Assembly (NCBI RefSeq): GCF_900155565.1
Contig: NZ_FUHM01000002.1
Location: 930,001 to 994,000, forward strand
Source: Anaerosalibacter sp. Marseille-P3206
GTDB taxonomy: Bacteria > Bacillota > Clostridia > Tissierellales > Sporanaerobacteraceae
Direction: 5' to 3'
DNA length: 64,000 nt
Shown here: one piece after another, positions 19,062 to 29,208 of the stretch
Layout: the number at the start of each line of letters is the position of its first letter
How positions within the stretch are numbered: position 1 is the first letter of the stretch
Notes under the pieces: model-generated
The model's database searches: none
Told to the model about the DNA's origin: nothing
What the model saw: only the letters and a program-made list of their open reading frames with translations
Position numbers and translations under genes: made by a program

Positions 19062-20537
19062 TTATTTATTTTTATGTATCTTAGCTTCATCCCATAGTGC
19101 GTCCATTTCTTCTAAACTCATTTCTTTTAAATCTACTTTTAACTCTTTACTTCTTTCTTCCATATAAGCAAATCTGTCTATAAACTTATTAATGGTCCTG
19201 TTTAATGCCACCTCTGGATTAATATTTAAGAACCTGCAAACATTTACGATGGCAAACAATAAATCTCCCAGTTCTTCTTCTATTTTTCCAAAATCACCAC
19301 CTTTAAATAAATTCAACGCTTCTAACACTTCATTCCACTCTTCAACTACTTTTTCCATAGCTCCATCTATACTGTCCCAATCAAATCCTATATCAGCAGC
19401 TCTACATTGGACTTTAAAACTCCTCATAAGAGAAGGTAGTTTTGGTATATCTTTTAGTCTATCTGTGTAACCATCAATGTTACGGCCCTTAAATTTTATT
19501 TCATTCCAATTATATACTACTTCATCGGATTTTTCTACTTTTTTTTGCTTAAAAACATGAGGATGCCTTAAAATTAATTTATTGCATATATTTGAAGTCA
19601 CATCCCATATATTAAAATAACCTTCTTCTCTAGCTATTTGACTATGGAATACCACTTGAAGAAGTAAGTCTCCTAATTCCTCAGATAAATTGTCTATGTC
19701 ATCTTTGTCTATAGCATTTACAACTTCATATGCCTCTTCAATTACACATTCCCTAATAGACTGATGAGTCTGTTGTATATCCCAAGGGCAACCCTCATCA
19801 CCTCTAAGCCACTCCATAATGCTTACAAGATCATTCATATCATAAATTTTTTTACTTATTTTGTCCACTCTAGGAATATATATACTTGTCAAGTAGTTAA
19901 TATCCTCAAGTCTATCTAATTCATACAATGGAATATTGTAAATCTTCTCTTCTCCTTTGACACCAGCACTATTTATAACATATATTCCATACTCATCCCC
20001 ATATATTTCCGATAGTGCTAATTTTACAAAAGAAGCAATTCTACTATTGTAAACTTGGGTAATTATGTTCCCACTATTTATGTCCACATATTCGCCTTTT
20101 ATATTTAAACCATCTATTATTTTTAACCCATTAACCGGATCATGACCTACAGCTAATAGTATAGGGTCAATAAAACTCATTCCAGGTATTATTTCTATCT
20201 CTATATTTATATCTTTACCCTTATTAATTAGTATATCAACAGTTTTTTCTGCAACTAAAGGGTTTCCCGGTACAAAATAGTTTACAACTTTGTGTTTTCT
20301 AACTTTTTCTATTAAATCACTAACTATAAAATCATATACCTTTTGAAAATTTTCTCCATCTTCATATACATTATCATAAGTATCATATGGAATACCTTTC
20401 TCATTTAAATAGGAAATAGTAGGATGTATCTTTGTCCTTAGTACATTTAAATCCCCACTATTTAACCTTTCTATGGCACCAAGAGTCAATGAATTTGTAT
20501 CGCCAGGACCTAATCCCACAATATATATTTTCTCCAT
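19062..20537 (-). CDS. mazG: MazG-family nucleotide pyrophosphohydrolase with tetrapyrrole-methylase domain (YabN)
   Basis: Fusion of an N-terminal SAM-dependent methylase-like domain (about 1-220, GLGPGDTNSLTLGAIERL near the start) with two MazG domains that hydrolyse NTPs to NMPs. The first MazG domain has the metal-binding pattern EEAYEV followed by SEELGDLL; the second has EEWNEVLEAL followed by EEELGDLL. ATG at 20537 with AAGGAG upstream gives 491 residues, normal for YabN. The methylase-like domain's substrate is unknown. It occupies the yabN place between yabM and rqcP. Confidence 0.93.
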   Translation of the reverse strand: MEKIYIVGLGPGDTNSLTLGAIERLNSGDLNVLRTKIHPTISYLNEKGIPYDTYDNVYEDGENFQKVYDFIVSDLIEKVRKHKVVNYFVPGNPLVAEKTVDILINKGKDINIEIEIIPGMSFIDPILLAVGHDPVNGLKIIDGLNIKGEYVDINSGNIITQVYNSRIASFVKLALSEIYGDEYGIYVINSAGVKGEEKIYNIPLYELDRLEDINYLTSIYIPRVDKISKKIYDMNDLVSIMEWLRGDEGCPWDIQQTHQSIRECVIEEAYEVVNAIDKDDIDNLSEELGDLLLQVVFHSQIAREEGYFNIWDVTSNICNKLILRHPHVFKQKKVEKSDEVVYNWNEIKFKGRNIDGYTDRLKDIPKLPSLMRSFKVQCRAADIGFDWDSIDGAMEKVVEEWNEVLEALNLFKGGDFGKIEEELGDLLFAIVNVCRFLNINPEVALNRTINKFIDRFAYMEERSKELKVDLKEMSLEEMDALWDEAKIHKNK

Positions 20538-20624
20538 AGCAGTTTCTCCTTTGTACAATAAAATTATTAAGCCTCAATACAATTATATCAATATATTAAC
20601 ACATTTAGCAAAGTTCTATGAGTT

Positions 20625-22235
20625 TTATATTTTTAACAATTTAATTTTTACTAGTTTATTGGCGATTTTCTCTCCTTTTGGTAACATCTTGAAATCTTCA
20701 TATTTAAGAGAACCTGTTCTCAGTAGCAATACAAAATAAACTACAACTCCCATTAAAATAGCTACAATTGTAGCCAATCTATCTCCTACAAGGGAATTAA
20801 GTAATACATGACATAACTTTGCAACTACAGCCATACCTAAAGCTGAAATAAATGGTTTCACAAATACTTCGCCTGTATTGAATTTAATCATGGTATATTT
20901 CCTCACACTTATAATATCCAACACAGCAGCAATTAAATATGCAACTACAGTACTAATAGCTGCACCCTTTACATTGATGCTAGGTATACTTGTAAGAGTA
21001 TAAGTAAGTATAGTTTTAACAACAGCACCTACAAACAAATTCCTTACAGGAACAATAGGTCTACCTAAACCTTGAAGTATTGCTGTAAGAGATTGTACCA
21101 ATGTTAAAAACACAACTCCTAAAGCCAATATTTGAAGAATTTCACCTGTACTATTTAAAGACTCTATAGTGTTTTTAAAATACAACAATCTAATAATAGG
21201 TTTAGCTAGTACAAAAAGCCCAAATGCACTTGGAAGACCAATTAACAATGTCATTCTTACCCCTGAAGACACTATGTTTTTAATCTCTCCATATTTCTTC
21301 CTAGTATGTGCCTCTGAAATAGCTGGCACTAAACTTATGGCTAGAGCCATTGAAAAAACTTGAGGTAAATTAATTAATGTTTGGGCAAAACCTTTTAGTT
21401 GTCCATATAAATCATTTGCTTCAAATTCACTAAGCCCTATTGCTTGCAATCTTCTCATAACTAATGCAGCATCTATTGTATCCATAATAGGTGCTATAGA
21501 AGCACCAATAGTTATTGGAATTGCTATTATCAATAGTGATTTGATAATCTTACCAGTAGTTTCTTCTTTATAGTTTGAACTTTGGTTAATTTCATTTTTG
21601 ATTTCACTCTTTTGAGATAAATAAATTATAATCATGGCAACTGTTCCTGCAACAGCCCCTATAGATCCTCCAAATGAAGCTCCGCCAGCTGCTATAGGGA
21701 TACCTTTATCCAATAAATAATAACTGAGAAATAAACCTACAATCACTCTAAAACTCTGTTCTGAAACCTGTGATATAGCAGTTGGTGTCATAGATTGTCT
21801 CCCTTGAAAATACCCCCTAAAAGCTGACATAATTGGTACGAACATTAAAGCTGGGACTAAAGCAATAAGTGCATAATATGCATTTTTATTTCCCAATGAT
21901 TCAACAATGTTTTCAGCATTTATAAAAACAAATACACTAGTAAGTACGCCACAAATTACAAGTCCTGATAATGCAACTTTAAAAACTCTATGTGCCCCTC
22001 TATAATCTTCTAGAGCTCTTTTTTCAGATACTAGTTTTGCCACTGCTACTGGAAATCCTGATGTAGATATTGTTAGTAACAATACATAAAGCGGATATGC
22101 AGTCTGATAATACCCCATTCCTTCAGTCATAATAATATTACTTATAGGAATCCTATAAAAAGCTCCTAGTACTTTAACAATTATACCTGCGATTCCTAAT
22201 ATAGCTGCACCTTTTAAAAAATTCTCCTTAGTCAT
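20625..22235 (-). CDS. yabM: YabM/SpoVB-like MOP-superfamily flippase
   Basis: Polytopic lipid-linked saccharide flippase of 536 residues with about 14 membrane helices (polysaccharide biosynthesis/MurJ-SpoVB superfamily). The N-terminal KGAAILGIAGIIVKVLGAFYRIP pattern is typical of the SpoVB group. ATG at 22235 follows AGGAGG; an eight-codon upstream extension is less likely. Place next to spoVT matches B. subtilis yabM. The transported substrate (peptidoglycan precursor or other) is inference. Confidence 0.88.
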   Translation of the reverse strand: MTKENFLKGAAILGIAGIIVKVLGAFYRIPISNIIMTEGMGYYQTAYPLYVLLLTISTSGFPVAVAKLVSEKRALEDYRGAHRVFKVALSGLVICGVLTSVFVFINAENIVESLGNKNAYYALIALVPALMFVPIMSAFRGYFQGRQSMTPTAISQVSEQSFRVIVGLFLSYYLLDKGIPIAAGGASFGGSIGAVAGTVAMIIIYLSQKSEIKNEINQSSNYKEETTGKIIKSLLIIAIPITIGASIAPIMDTIDAALVMRRLQAIGLSEFEANDLYGQLKGFAQTLINLPQVFSMALAISLVPAISEAHTRKKYGEIKNIVSSGVRMTLLIGLPSAFGLFVLAKPIIRLLYFKNTIESLNSTGEILQILALGVVFLTLVQSLTAILQGLGRPIVPVRNLFVGAVVKTILTYTLTSIPSINVKGAAISTVVAYLIAAVLDIISVRKYTMIKFNTGEVFVKPFISALGMAVVAKLCHVLLNSLVGDRLATIVAILMGVVVYFVLLLRTGSLKYEDFKMLPKGEKIANKLVKIKLLKI

Positions 22236-22333
22236 ATTTAACCTCCTAAAACTCCTCATTTACTATTAGTAATAAACTACATTATATCAAAGATATATTT
22301 CAGAAGGAACATCTTTATTACAGAAATAATTAA

Positions 22334-22353
22334 GCCTACCTAAATAGGTAGGC
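22334..22353 (-). terminator. hairpin after spoVT
   Basis: Nine-base arms GCCTACCTA/TAGGTAGGC with a two-base loop, followed on the minus strand by TTAATTATTT, a weak U-tract. Confidence 0.6.
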
Positions 22354-22357
22354 CCTT

Positions 22358-22909
22358 TTAGCTTTCCATTTGCTTTGATAAAAAGTTTGCAGCTGTTTCA
22401 GCTAATTTTAATTCAATTTCTCCCATGCTAGTACCTGGTTCTTTTGATATGAATATAACAGAACCAATTGGATCACCTTGCATTACAATAGGAACTATTA
22501 TTTGTGCAACATACTTATCTACATTTTCATCTTCAAAAAATAATCTTACAGGTTTATTATTTGCTGTAGTATTGTATACTGTTCTGTTTTCCATCATTTT
22601 TTCTAGATCTTGACTCACTCTGTTGTCTAAGTATTCTTTTCTAGAGCCACCAGATACAGCTATAATAGTATCTCTATCAGTTATAACTACCATATGATTA
22701 ATAGTTTCATACAATGCTTCACAATATTCAGTTGCAAATTCATTTAACTCTCCTATAGGAGAATATTTCTTAAGGATAACTTCGCCTTCTCTATCGGTAA
22801 ATATTTCTAGTGGATCTCCTTCTCTTATTCTCAAAGTTCTTCTGATTTCTTTAGGAATAACTACTCTACCTAAATCATCTATTCTTCTAACTATTCCTGT
22901 AGCTTTCAT
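22358..22909 (-). CDS. spoVT: stage V sporulation protein T (forespore transcription regulator)
   Basis: AbrB-type regulator that modulates SigG-dependent forespore genes. The swapped-hairpin DNA-binding domain fills about 1-50 (MKATGIVRRIDDLGRVVIPKE). A GAF-like ligand-sensing domain fills about 55-183. Length 183 is close to the usual 178. ATG follows AAGGAGGG. It lies between the PrsA-like foldase and yabM. A perfect palindrome lies upstream of its probable promoter. Confidence 0.96.
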   Translation of the reverse strand: MKATGIVRRIDDLGRVVIPKEIRRTLRIREGDPLEIFTDREGEVILKKYSPIGELNEFATEYCEALYETINHMVVITDRDTIIAVSGGSRKEYLDNRVSQDLEKMMENRTVYNTTANNKPVRLFFEDENVDKYVAQIIVPIVMQGDPIGSVIFISKEPGTSMGEIELKLAETAANFLSKQMES

Positions 22910-22947
22910 TTTTTCCCTCCTTATGTATTTAGTTTCTATTGTGTATT

Positions 22948-22978
22948 TATTATTTTACTTAAAAGAGTATTTTATACA
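22948..22978 (-). promoter_or_regulatory. possible forespore (SigG/SigF-like) promoter of spoVT
   Basis: Minus-strand TGTATA (22973-22978) and AAATAATA (22948-22955) are separated by 17 bases and resemble SigG elements only loosely. Position, about 40 bases before the start codon, is suitable. Confidence 0.35.
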
Positions 22979-22986
22979 TCAGTGGT

Positions 22987-23021
22987 AAAGTTAACTTAAT
23001 GTAATACATTAAGTTAACTTT
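22987..23021. repeat. perfect 15-bp inverted repeat upstream of spoVT
   Basis: Arms AAAGTTAACTTAATG/CATTAAGTTAACTTT around a five-base centre. It lies between the prsA terminator and the possible spoVT promoter. No T run follows on either strand, so it may be an operator instead of a terminator. Confidence 0.7.
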
Positions 23022-23026
23022 AAATT

Positions 23027-23058
23027 AAAAGACCCTATAGCATGCTATAAGGTCTTTT
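23027..23058 (-). terminator. prsA-like gene terminator
   Basis: Stem AAAAGACC-TATAG pairs with CTATA-GGTCTTTT around CATG, followed by T-rich sequence on the minus strand. Confidence 0.8.
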
Positions 23059-23065
23059 ATATATT

Positions 23066-24043
23066 TTACTTTTCAGTTTTTGATTCTTCTTGCTTTTCCT
23101 CTTGTTTCTCTTCTTTTTCCATATAAGTTTTTACTTTTGCTTCTTCCCTCAATTTCTTAATGTTTTCTTGATATTTAGTATTTTTTAGATTTTCCATTAC
23201 TTCATCTTTTAAATCTTCAAAGTTTTCCAATCTTTCTTCTACTTTGATTATATGATAACCATAATCACTTTGAACAATATCACTTATCTTTCCAGGTTCC
23301 AATGAAAATGCAGCTTCTTCAAATTGTGGTACCATATCACCTTTTCTAAAATATCCTAAATCTCCACCATTAACAGCTGAACCTGAATCAATGGATTCTT
23401 TGCCAGCCAATGCATGAAAATCCTCTCCATTTTTAATCTTTTCTAATATACTCTTAGCTTGTTCTTCTGTTTCAACTAATATATGGCTAGCTTTAACTTT
23501 TATATAACTATCTTTATTTTCTTCAAAATGTTTTTTTGCTTCTTTTTCATCAATTTTTAATCCTTCGATGTACTTAGTTCTATATTTATCAATAATCATT
23601 TCTGTTTTGATTCCTTCTTTAAAATACTCTTCAGTCAAATTATTTTCACTTAAGAATGTCTTATATTTCTCATCGCTACCAAGTACTTCTTTATAACTTT
23701 TTATTTGATTATTTAATTCATCATCTGTAACAGTAATTTCTTCTTTTTTCGCATTTTCTAATATTATCTTTTCCATAATAATTTTTTCTAGCACTTGTTC
23801 TTTGATAGCTTCTTCGAATGTTTTGCCATTTCCTGCATCTTTACTCATGATGTCTTCCCCAAACTGTTTTTTATATACATTCTTATACATATCAAAATCC
23901 TTATCAAACTCTGTTTTAGAGATATTTTCCCCATTTACTTTTGCTACAGCATCTTTTGGAGCTTTCTCACAAGCAGCAAGAGTGAATGTAGCTAAAACTA
24001 CTAGTGCTAAAATTAATAAGACTTTTTTGTTAAATTTAATCAA
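23066..24043 (-). CDS. prsA: PrsA-like peptidyl-prolyl cis-trans isomerase lipoprotein
   Basis: Extracytoplasmic foldase anchored by lipid. The best start is TTG at 24043 (AGGA eight bases upstream), giving 325 residues; an ATG three codons earlier overlaps the ribosome site. A lipobox LAAC places the lipidated Cys at 25. A SurA-like N-terminal domain covers about 35-180. A parvulin PpiC domain lies at about 180-280 (KASHILVETEEQA, GGDLGYFRKGDMVPQFEEAAF, YGYHIIKVEER). The tail is Lys/Glu-rich. A foldase between mfd and spoVT is common in Clostridia. Confidence 0.93.
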   Translation of the reverse strand: MIKFNKKVLLILALVVLATFTLAACEKAPKDAVAKVNGENISKTEFDKDFDMYKNVYKKQFGEDIMSKDAGNGKTFEEAIKEQVLEKIIMEKIILENAKKEEITVTDDELNNQIKSYKEVLGSDEKYKTFLSENNLTEEYFKEGIKTEMIIDKYRTKYIEGLKIDEKEAKKHFEENKDSYIKVKASHILVETEEQAKSILEKIKNGEDFHALAGKESIDSGSAVNGGDLGYFRKGDMVPQFEEAAFSLEPGKISDIVQSDYGYHIIKVEERLENFEDLKDEVMENLKNTKYQENIKKLREEAKVKTYMEKEEKQEEKQEESKTEK

Positions 24044-24099
24044 TAGAAACATCCTTTCTCATTTTAATATTCATTATAAATATATTATATATCATATTG

Positions 24100-27000
24100 T
24101 CAACTAAGAGAACCTCTAATTTTTTCAACTAACTCCTTTAGCCCTGTTAACAAGTCTTTTCCTGGCCTAAATCTAAAAGATGGTTTATTTGACAAATCAA
24201 AGTATATTCTTCTTCCATACTCCTTTGAAAGTTCGTGAATAAGGCTAGCAGTAATATTATTAGACGAACTCAATTCCAGTTTGATACCATCTTTAATTTG
24301 TGTAATAGATATTATACCTAAGCGACTAGAAACATATTTTATATAGGAAATTTTCATTAAATTATCAACCTGAACTGGTATATCTCCAAATCTATCTATA
24401 AGTTCTTCTACTAAATCATCATAATCCTCTACAGTTTCAATACTAGCAATTTTCTTATATATTTCTATCTTTATTTCTCCTTCTTTAATATATCTATCTG
24501 GAATAAATCCATCTACATTTAACTCTATAGTAGTATCTACAAGTTCCTGATGATCTTCACCCTTAAACCTTCTTATTGTTTCATTTAAAAACTTCACATA
24601 TAAATCATAACCTATAGCTTCAATATGTCCATGTTGTTCTAATCCTAGGAGATTTCCAGCCCCTCTAATTTCTAAATCCCTCATAGCGATTTTAAATCCA
24701 GAACCAAATTCTGTAAACTCCTTTATAGCCTTTAACCTTTTTTCTGCTACCTCAGACAACACCTTGTTTCTTTCATACATTAGATAAGCATAGGCCAATC
24801 TATTACTCCTTCCAACTCTTCCCCTTAACTGATATAGCTGAGATAAGCCCATCTTATCTGCATTATTTACGATTATAGTATTTACATTTGGGATATCTAA
24901 TCCTGTTTCAATAATAGTAGTACAAACTAAAACATCATAGTCTCCTTCTAAAAAGTCTAACATTATACTTTCTAACTGTCTTTCACCCATCTGTCCATGG
25001 GCTACTGCTACTCTAGCTTCAGGTACAAGTTTCTTTATGATAGAAGCCATTTTATCTATAGTCTCAACCCTATTGTATACAAAGTAAACTTGACCATTTC
25101 TAACTATTTCTTTTATTATTGCTTCTCTGATTAATTGTTCATTGTACTCTACAACATAAGTCTGAATAGGATATCTTTCTTCTGGTGGCATGTCAATAAC
25201 ACTCATATCCCTAATACCTATTAAAGACATGTGTAGTGTTCTTGGAATAGGTGTAGCTGTAAGAGTCAATACATCAACATTTTCTTTTAACTGTTTTAGT
25301 GATTCCTTATGCTTAACACCAAATCGTTGTTCTTCGTCTACAATCAAAAGTCCTAAATCATTAAATATAACATCTTTTGATAGTAGTCTATGGGTCCCCA
25401 CTATGATATCTAAATTGCCTTTTCTTAGATCCGCTAAGTCTTTTTTCTGCTGAGCTTGAGTCCTAAACCTACTAAGCATTCCAACTTTTACAGGAAAGTC
25501 ACCAAATCTTTCTATGATAGTATTATAATGTTGTTGTGCTAATATTGTTGTAGGTACTAAAAAAGCCACTTGTTTATTATCCATAATAGCTTTAAATGCA
25601 GCTCTAATAGCAACTTCAGTTTTCCCATAACCTACATCACCACATAGAAGTCTATCCATTGGTTTTTGCTTTTCCATATCTCCTTTTATTTCCTCAATGC
25701 ATCTTAACTGGGCTTCTGTTTCTTCATATGGAAATACATCTTCAAATTGAGCCTGCCAAGGTGTATCTTTGCTAAATGCATATCCAGTGGAAACTTCCCT
25801 CTTAGCATATAGTTCTAGCAATTCCTTTGCCATATCTTCAATAGCCTTTTTAGCCTTAGCCTTAGTCTTAGTCCACTCTGAACTACTTAACTTATTTACC
25901 TTAGGTTTGTTAGAATCAGAACCAATATATCTTTGGATTAAATTCATTTGGTCAATAGGAACATAAAGTTTATCTTTTCCTTGATACTTAATAGTCATGT
26001 AGTCCTTTTTAATTCCTTGTATATCTAATTGCTCAATTCCTAAATATTGACCAATACCATGATTTTCATGTACAACATAATCTCCAATTTTTAAATCTGA
26101 AAAACTAACTATTTTTTCCCTATCCTTTTTTGTAGGTTTTCTTGTTTTTCTTTTAATAGTTCCATATACTTCTTTGTCACTAATTAGTGCAAATTTAATA
26201 TTAGGATACTCAAATCCCCTATGAATAGAGCCTTCTGTTATAAATATTTGACTTGTCTTAATTTCTCTATTTGAATCTTCTACATAAACACACTCTATAC
26301 CTTTTTCCCTTAAAACTGTCTCTAATCTCTTTCCTCTATCTAAAGTTCCTGAAAATATTATAGTCTTATATCCTCTATACTTATAATGATTTAATTCCTC
26401 AACTAAAAAATCTATCTTATTGTGAAAAGACTGCATACTCTTAGAAGTAATGCCTATTATAGATTGTGGTCTAAAAACATCATCGCTTTTAAGAAGTGCT
26501 GAGGTAGTAATACATATTTGTTTTTTAATAGCTTTCTTAATCATTTCAAAATCAAAGAAGATATCTTGATGCTTTGGTAGCAGTTCTCCACTTTCATAAA
26601 CATCTGCAAACTTAAAGTTAAATTCATTTTTCTTTTCATTTGTACTCATTTCTACTCTACTAGGTTCATCTATCAATACTATGCTTTCTTCAGATAGATA
26701 ATCTACCAAACATCCTAGTTGATTATTAGGAATATACGGAACTATCATATCTACATTAGAAACGCTTAATCCTTCTCTTACAGTTTCAATATATTTTTTG
26801 AATTTTTCTTCTAATTTATCTCCAACAATTTGATTGTTTTTAAATTTAGAAATCACATCTTCTAAATCATTTTCCATATTAGTTGCTACTTCATCCTTAT
26901 AGATATCTAGCATAAGTATTTCTTTCGTTGGAGTAATATATACTTTAGCTACATTTTCGATTGACCTTTGCCCTATTAGGTCAAATGTTCTAATAGAGTC

Positions 27001-27606
27001 TACCTCATCATCAAATAATTCTATTCTAAAAGGATTTTTGCTGTAAGGTGGGAAAAAGTCTATTATTCCTCCTCTTACACTAAACTGCCCTACCCCTTCT
27101 ATTGTAGTTACCCGTTCATATCCTTTAGTTACAAAACTATTTAATAATTCATAAAGGTCTACAGTATCTCCATAGTTTATTTCCTCTGTATATTTATGAA
27201 ATAAACTATTACTCAATATTTTACTAAGTAAAGCCTCAATATGTGTAACAACAACTATTTTTTCTCCCCTACTCAATCTAGTAAGCACATTTAATCTCTT
27301 ATGTACAGTTTCATAGCTAAAGGCCTCAATATCATAAAAAACAACTTCCCTAGAAGGAAAAAATTCTACATTGTCATTTTCGAATTTTTTTAAATCTTCA
27401 AAAATCTTTTTTGCCTTAACTTCATCACTAGCTATAACTAGTACTTGCCTATCTATCTCTTGTCTAACTCCATATACTATATGCCCAATATTTTCGATTC
27501 CAATTCCGTGGATACTTATGGGGCTTATATTCGATTTTATTTCTTCAACTAACTTTTTATAGGAGGTCATGTTTTTTAATGGATCTATAAACATGTTTTG
27601 AGTCAT
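24100..27606 (-). CDS. mfd: transcription-repair coupling factor
   Basis: Large ATP-dependent translocase that removes stalled RNA polymerase and recruits UvrA. The 1168 residues show a UvrB-like N-terminal module, the RNA-polymerase-interacting CarD-like domain (SDLKIGDYVVHENHGIGQYLG, about 495-515), and RecG-like helicase motors. Walker A GDVGYGKT is near 653 and DEEQ near 757. A C-terminal TRCF domain completes the protein. ATG follows AAGGAG. It lies directly after pth, without the fin gene found there in B. subtilis. Confidence 0.97.
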   Translation of the reverse strand: MTQNMFIDPLKNMTSYKKLVEEIKSNISPISIHGIGIENIGHIVYGVRQEIDRQVLVIASDEVKAKKIFEDLKKFENDNVEFFPSREVVFYDIEAFSYETVHKRLNVLTRLSRGEKIVVVTHIEALLSKILSNSLFHKYTEEINYGDTVDLYELLNSFVTKGYERVTTIEGVGQFSVRGGIIDFFPPYSKNPFRIELFDDEVDSIRTFDLIGQRSIENVAKVYITPTKEILMLDIYKDEVATNMENDLEDVISKFKNNQIVGDKLEEKFKKYIETVREGLSVSNVDMIVPYIPNNQLGCLVDYLSEESIVLIDEPSRVEMSTNEKKNEFNFKFADVYESGELLPKHQDIFFDFEMIKKAIKKQICITTSALLKSDDVFRPQSIIGITSKSMQSFHNKIDFLVEELNHYKYRGYKTIIFSGTLDRGKRLETVLREKGIECVYVEDSNREIKTSQIFITEGSIHRGFEYPNIKFALISDKEVYGTIKRKTRKPTKKDREKIVSFSDLKIGDYVVHENHGIGQYLGIEQLDIQGIKKDYMTIKYQGKDKLYVPIDQMNLIQRYIGSDSNKPKVNKLSSSEWTKTKAKAKKAIEDMAKELLELYAKREVSTGYAFSKDTPWQAQFEDVFPYEETEAQLRCIEEIKGDMEKQKPMDRLLCGDVGYGKTEVAIRAAFKAIMDNKQVAFLVPTTILAQQHYNTIIERFGDFPVKVGMLSRFRTQAQQKKDLADLRKGNLDIIVGTHRLLSKDVIFNDLGLLIVDEEQRFGVKHKESLKQLKENVDVLTLTATPIPRTLHMSLIGIRDMSVIDMPPEERYPIQTYVVEYNEQLIREAIIKEIVRNGQVYFVYNRVETIDKMASIIKKLVPEARVAVAHGQMGERQLESIMLDFLEGDYDVLVCTTIIETGLDIPNVNTIIVNNADKMGLSQLYQLRGRVGRSNRLAYAYLMYERNKVLSEVAEKRLKAIKEFTEFGSGFKIAMRDLEIRGAGNLLGLEQHGHIEAIGYDLYVKFLNETIRRFKGEDHQELVDTTIELNVDGFIPDRYIKEGEIKIEIYKKIASIETVEDYDDLVEELIDRFGDIPVQVDNLMKISYIKYVSSRLGIISITQIKDGIKLELSSSNNITASLIHELSKEYGRRIYFDLSNKPSFRFRPGKDLLTGLKELVEKIRGSLS

Positions 27607-27633
27607 TTAATCATCTCCTTGTGAAAATACCTT

Positions 27634-27658
27634 AAGCCCAGGTTTTATTCCTGGGCTT
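27634..27658 (-). terminator. hairpin at the end of pth
   Basis: Nine-base arms AAGCCCAGG/CCTGGGCTT with a seven-base loop that overlaps the pth stop region. The following T stretch is weak, so it may only attenuate read-through into mfd. Confidence 0.45.
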
Positions 27659-28229
27659 GTTTGCTCTTTGCATTAAAAATATTCATAGCAGTGTTTACAT
27701 TGTCCTTAATAATAGTTTCAACAGCCTCACAAGTTTTTTCTAAGGCCACTTCTATAACTTTTCTATCATCACCATTAAACCTACCTAATACAAAATCTGC
27801 TAAATCATGATTTTGATTTACAGGCTTTCCTATTCCAACCTTAACTCTAGGAAAATTATCTCTTTGTAGATGATATATAATAGATTTTAAACCATTATGA
27901 GTTCCAGCACTTCCCTTACTTTTAATCCTTATAGTTCCAAATTCAATATCTATGTCATCTACTATTACTATAATGTTTTCAATAGGTATTTTATAATAAT
28001 TATATAAATCTAATACACTGATTCCACTATTATTCATATAAGTTTGAGGCTTTACTAAAAAAACTTTTTCATTACCTATTCGGCCTTCACCATATACACT
28101 TTTAAACTTAATCTTATTAATAGGTATATTGTTTCTCTGGGCTAGTAATTCCACTGCATCAAATCCAATATTGTGTCTAGTATTAGCATATTCTTTACCA
28201 GGATTTCCTAGTCCTATTACTGCATACAA
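27645..28229 (-). CDS. pth: peptidyl-tRNA hydrolase
   Basis: Releases tRNA from prematurely dropped peptidyl-tRNA. The 194 residues contain the catalytic His19 in the TRHNIGF motif, Asn9 in GLGNPG, an Asn in QTYMNNSG and the IVDDIDIEFG loop, all in the usual order. B. subtilis calls this gene spoVC. It lies between prs and mfd as in Bacillus, although ctc is absent. Confidence 0.96.
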   Translation of the reverse strand: MYAVIGLGNPGKEYANTRHNIGFDAVELLAQRNNIPINKIKFKSVYGEGRIGNEKVFLVKPQTYMNNSGISVLDLYNYYKIPIENIIVIVDDIDIEFGTIRIKSKGSAGTHNGLKSIIYHLQRDNFPRVKVGIGKPVNQNHDLADFVLGRFNGDDRKVIEVALEKTCEAVETIIKDNVNTAMNIFNAKSKQAQE

Positions 28230-28245
28230 GTTATCAACTCCTTAA

Positions 28246-29193
28246 TCAGTCAAACAACTTACTAACTGATTCATTCTTGTATATTCTTAAAATAGCTTCT
28301 GCAAACAATTCTGCTACACTTACAACTTTTATTTTATCAATTTTCTTTTCTTCAGATAGAGGAATAGTATCTGTAACAACAAACTCTTCTATTTCTGAAT
28401 TTGCAATTCTCTCAACAGCTGGGCCAGAAAGAATTGGGTGAGTACAACAAGCATAAACTTTTTTTGCTCCAAAATTCTTTAATACACTTGCTGCTTTAGC
28501 AATAGTTCCAGCAGTATCAATGATATCATCTATTATAACCACATTTTTGCCTTCAATATCACCTATTACATTCATCACTTCAGAAACGTTTGCTTTTGGT
28601 CTTCTCTTTTCAATTATAGCAATTGGTAAATCTAATAAATTAGCAAAATTTCTAGCTCTAGTCACTCCACCTAAATCTGGAGAAACTACAACAGTTTCTT
28701 CATCAACTATATCTTTAAAATAATCAGCAAGAATTGGTACTCCAGTCAAATGATCTACAGGAATATCAAAATAACCTTGAATTTGTCCTGCGTGTAAGTC
28801 CATAGTTAAAACTCTATCTGCTCCAGCTCTAGTCAAAAGGTCTGCAACCAACTTAGCTGTTATAGGTTCTCTTGCTTTAGTCTTTCTATCTTGTCTAGCA
28901 TATCCATAGTAAGGTATAACTGCATTGATTCTTCCTGCTGAAGCTCTCTTAAGTCCATCCATCAATATTAATGTTTCCATAAGATTGTCATTTACAGGTG
29001 GACAAGTTGGTTGAATTAAAAATACATCATATCCCCTTACTGTCTCATCAATATTTACTGTTATTTCTCCATCACTAAATGTACCAACTTCACACTTACC
29101 AAGTTGTACACCTAATTTCTCACAAATTTTCTCTGCTAATTCTCTATTGGCATTTCCTGTAAACAATTTCATACCGCTTCCGCTTAAGTTCAT
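28246..29193 (-). CDS. prs: ribose-phosphate pyrophosphokinase
   Basis: Makes PRPP from ribose 5-phosphate and ATP for nucleotide, His and Trp synthesis. The 315 residues show the ATP loop (YGYARQDRK), the [19 protein letters not shown] signature and the PRPP loop [15 protein letters not shown] follows GGGAGGAG. It is 15 bases after glmU, as in B. subtilis gcaD-prs. Confidence 0.97.
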   Translation of the reverse strand: MNLSGSGMKLFTGNANRELAEKICEKLGVQLGKCEVGTFSDGEITVNIDETVRGYDVFLIQPTCPPVNDNLMETLILMDGLKRASAGRINAVIPYYGYARQDRKTKAREPITAKLVADLLTRAGADRVLTMDLHAGQIQGYFDIPVDHLTGVPILADYFKDIVDEETVVVSPDLGGVTRARNFANLLDLPIAIIEKRRPKANVSEVMNVIGDIEGKNVVIIDDIIDTAGTIAKAASVLKNFGAKKVYACCTHPILSGPAVERIANSEIEEFVVTDTIPLSEEKKIDKIKVVSVAELFAEAILRIYKNESVSKLFD

Positions 29194-29208
29194 TTTAAAC
29201 TCCTCCCG

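Noticed and set aside
27634-27658. Strong terminator separating pth from mfd
   Set aside because: The stem is good but lacks a proper T tract, so it is kept only as a weak hairpin.
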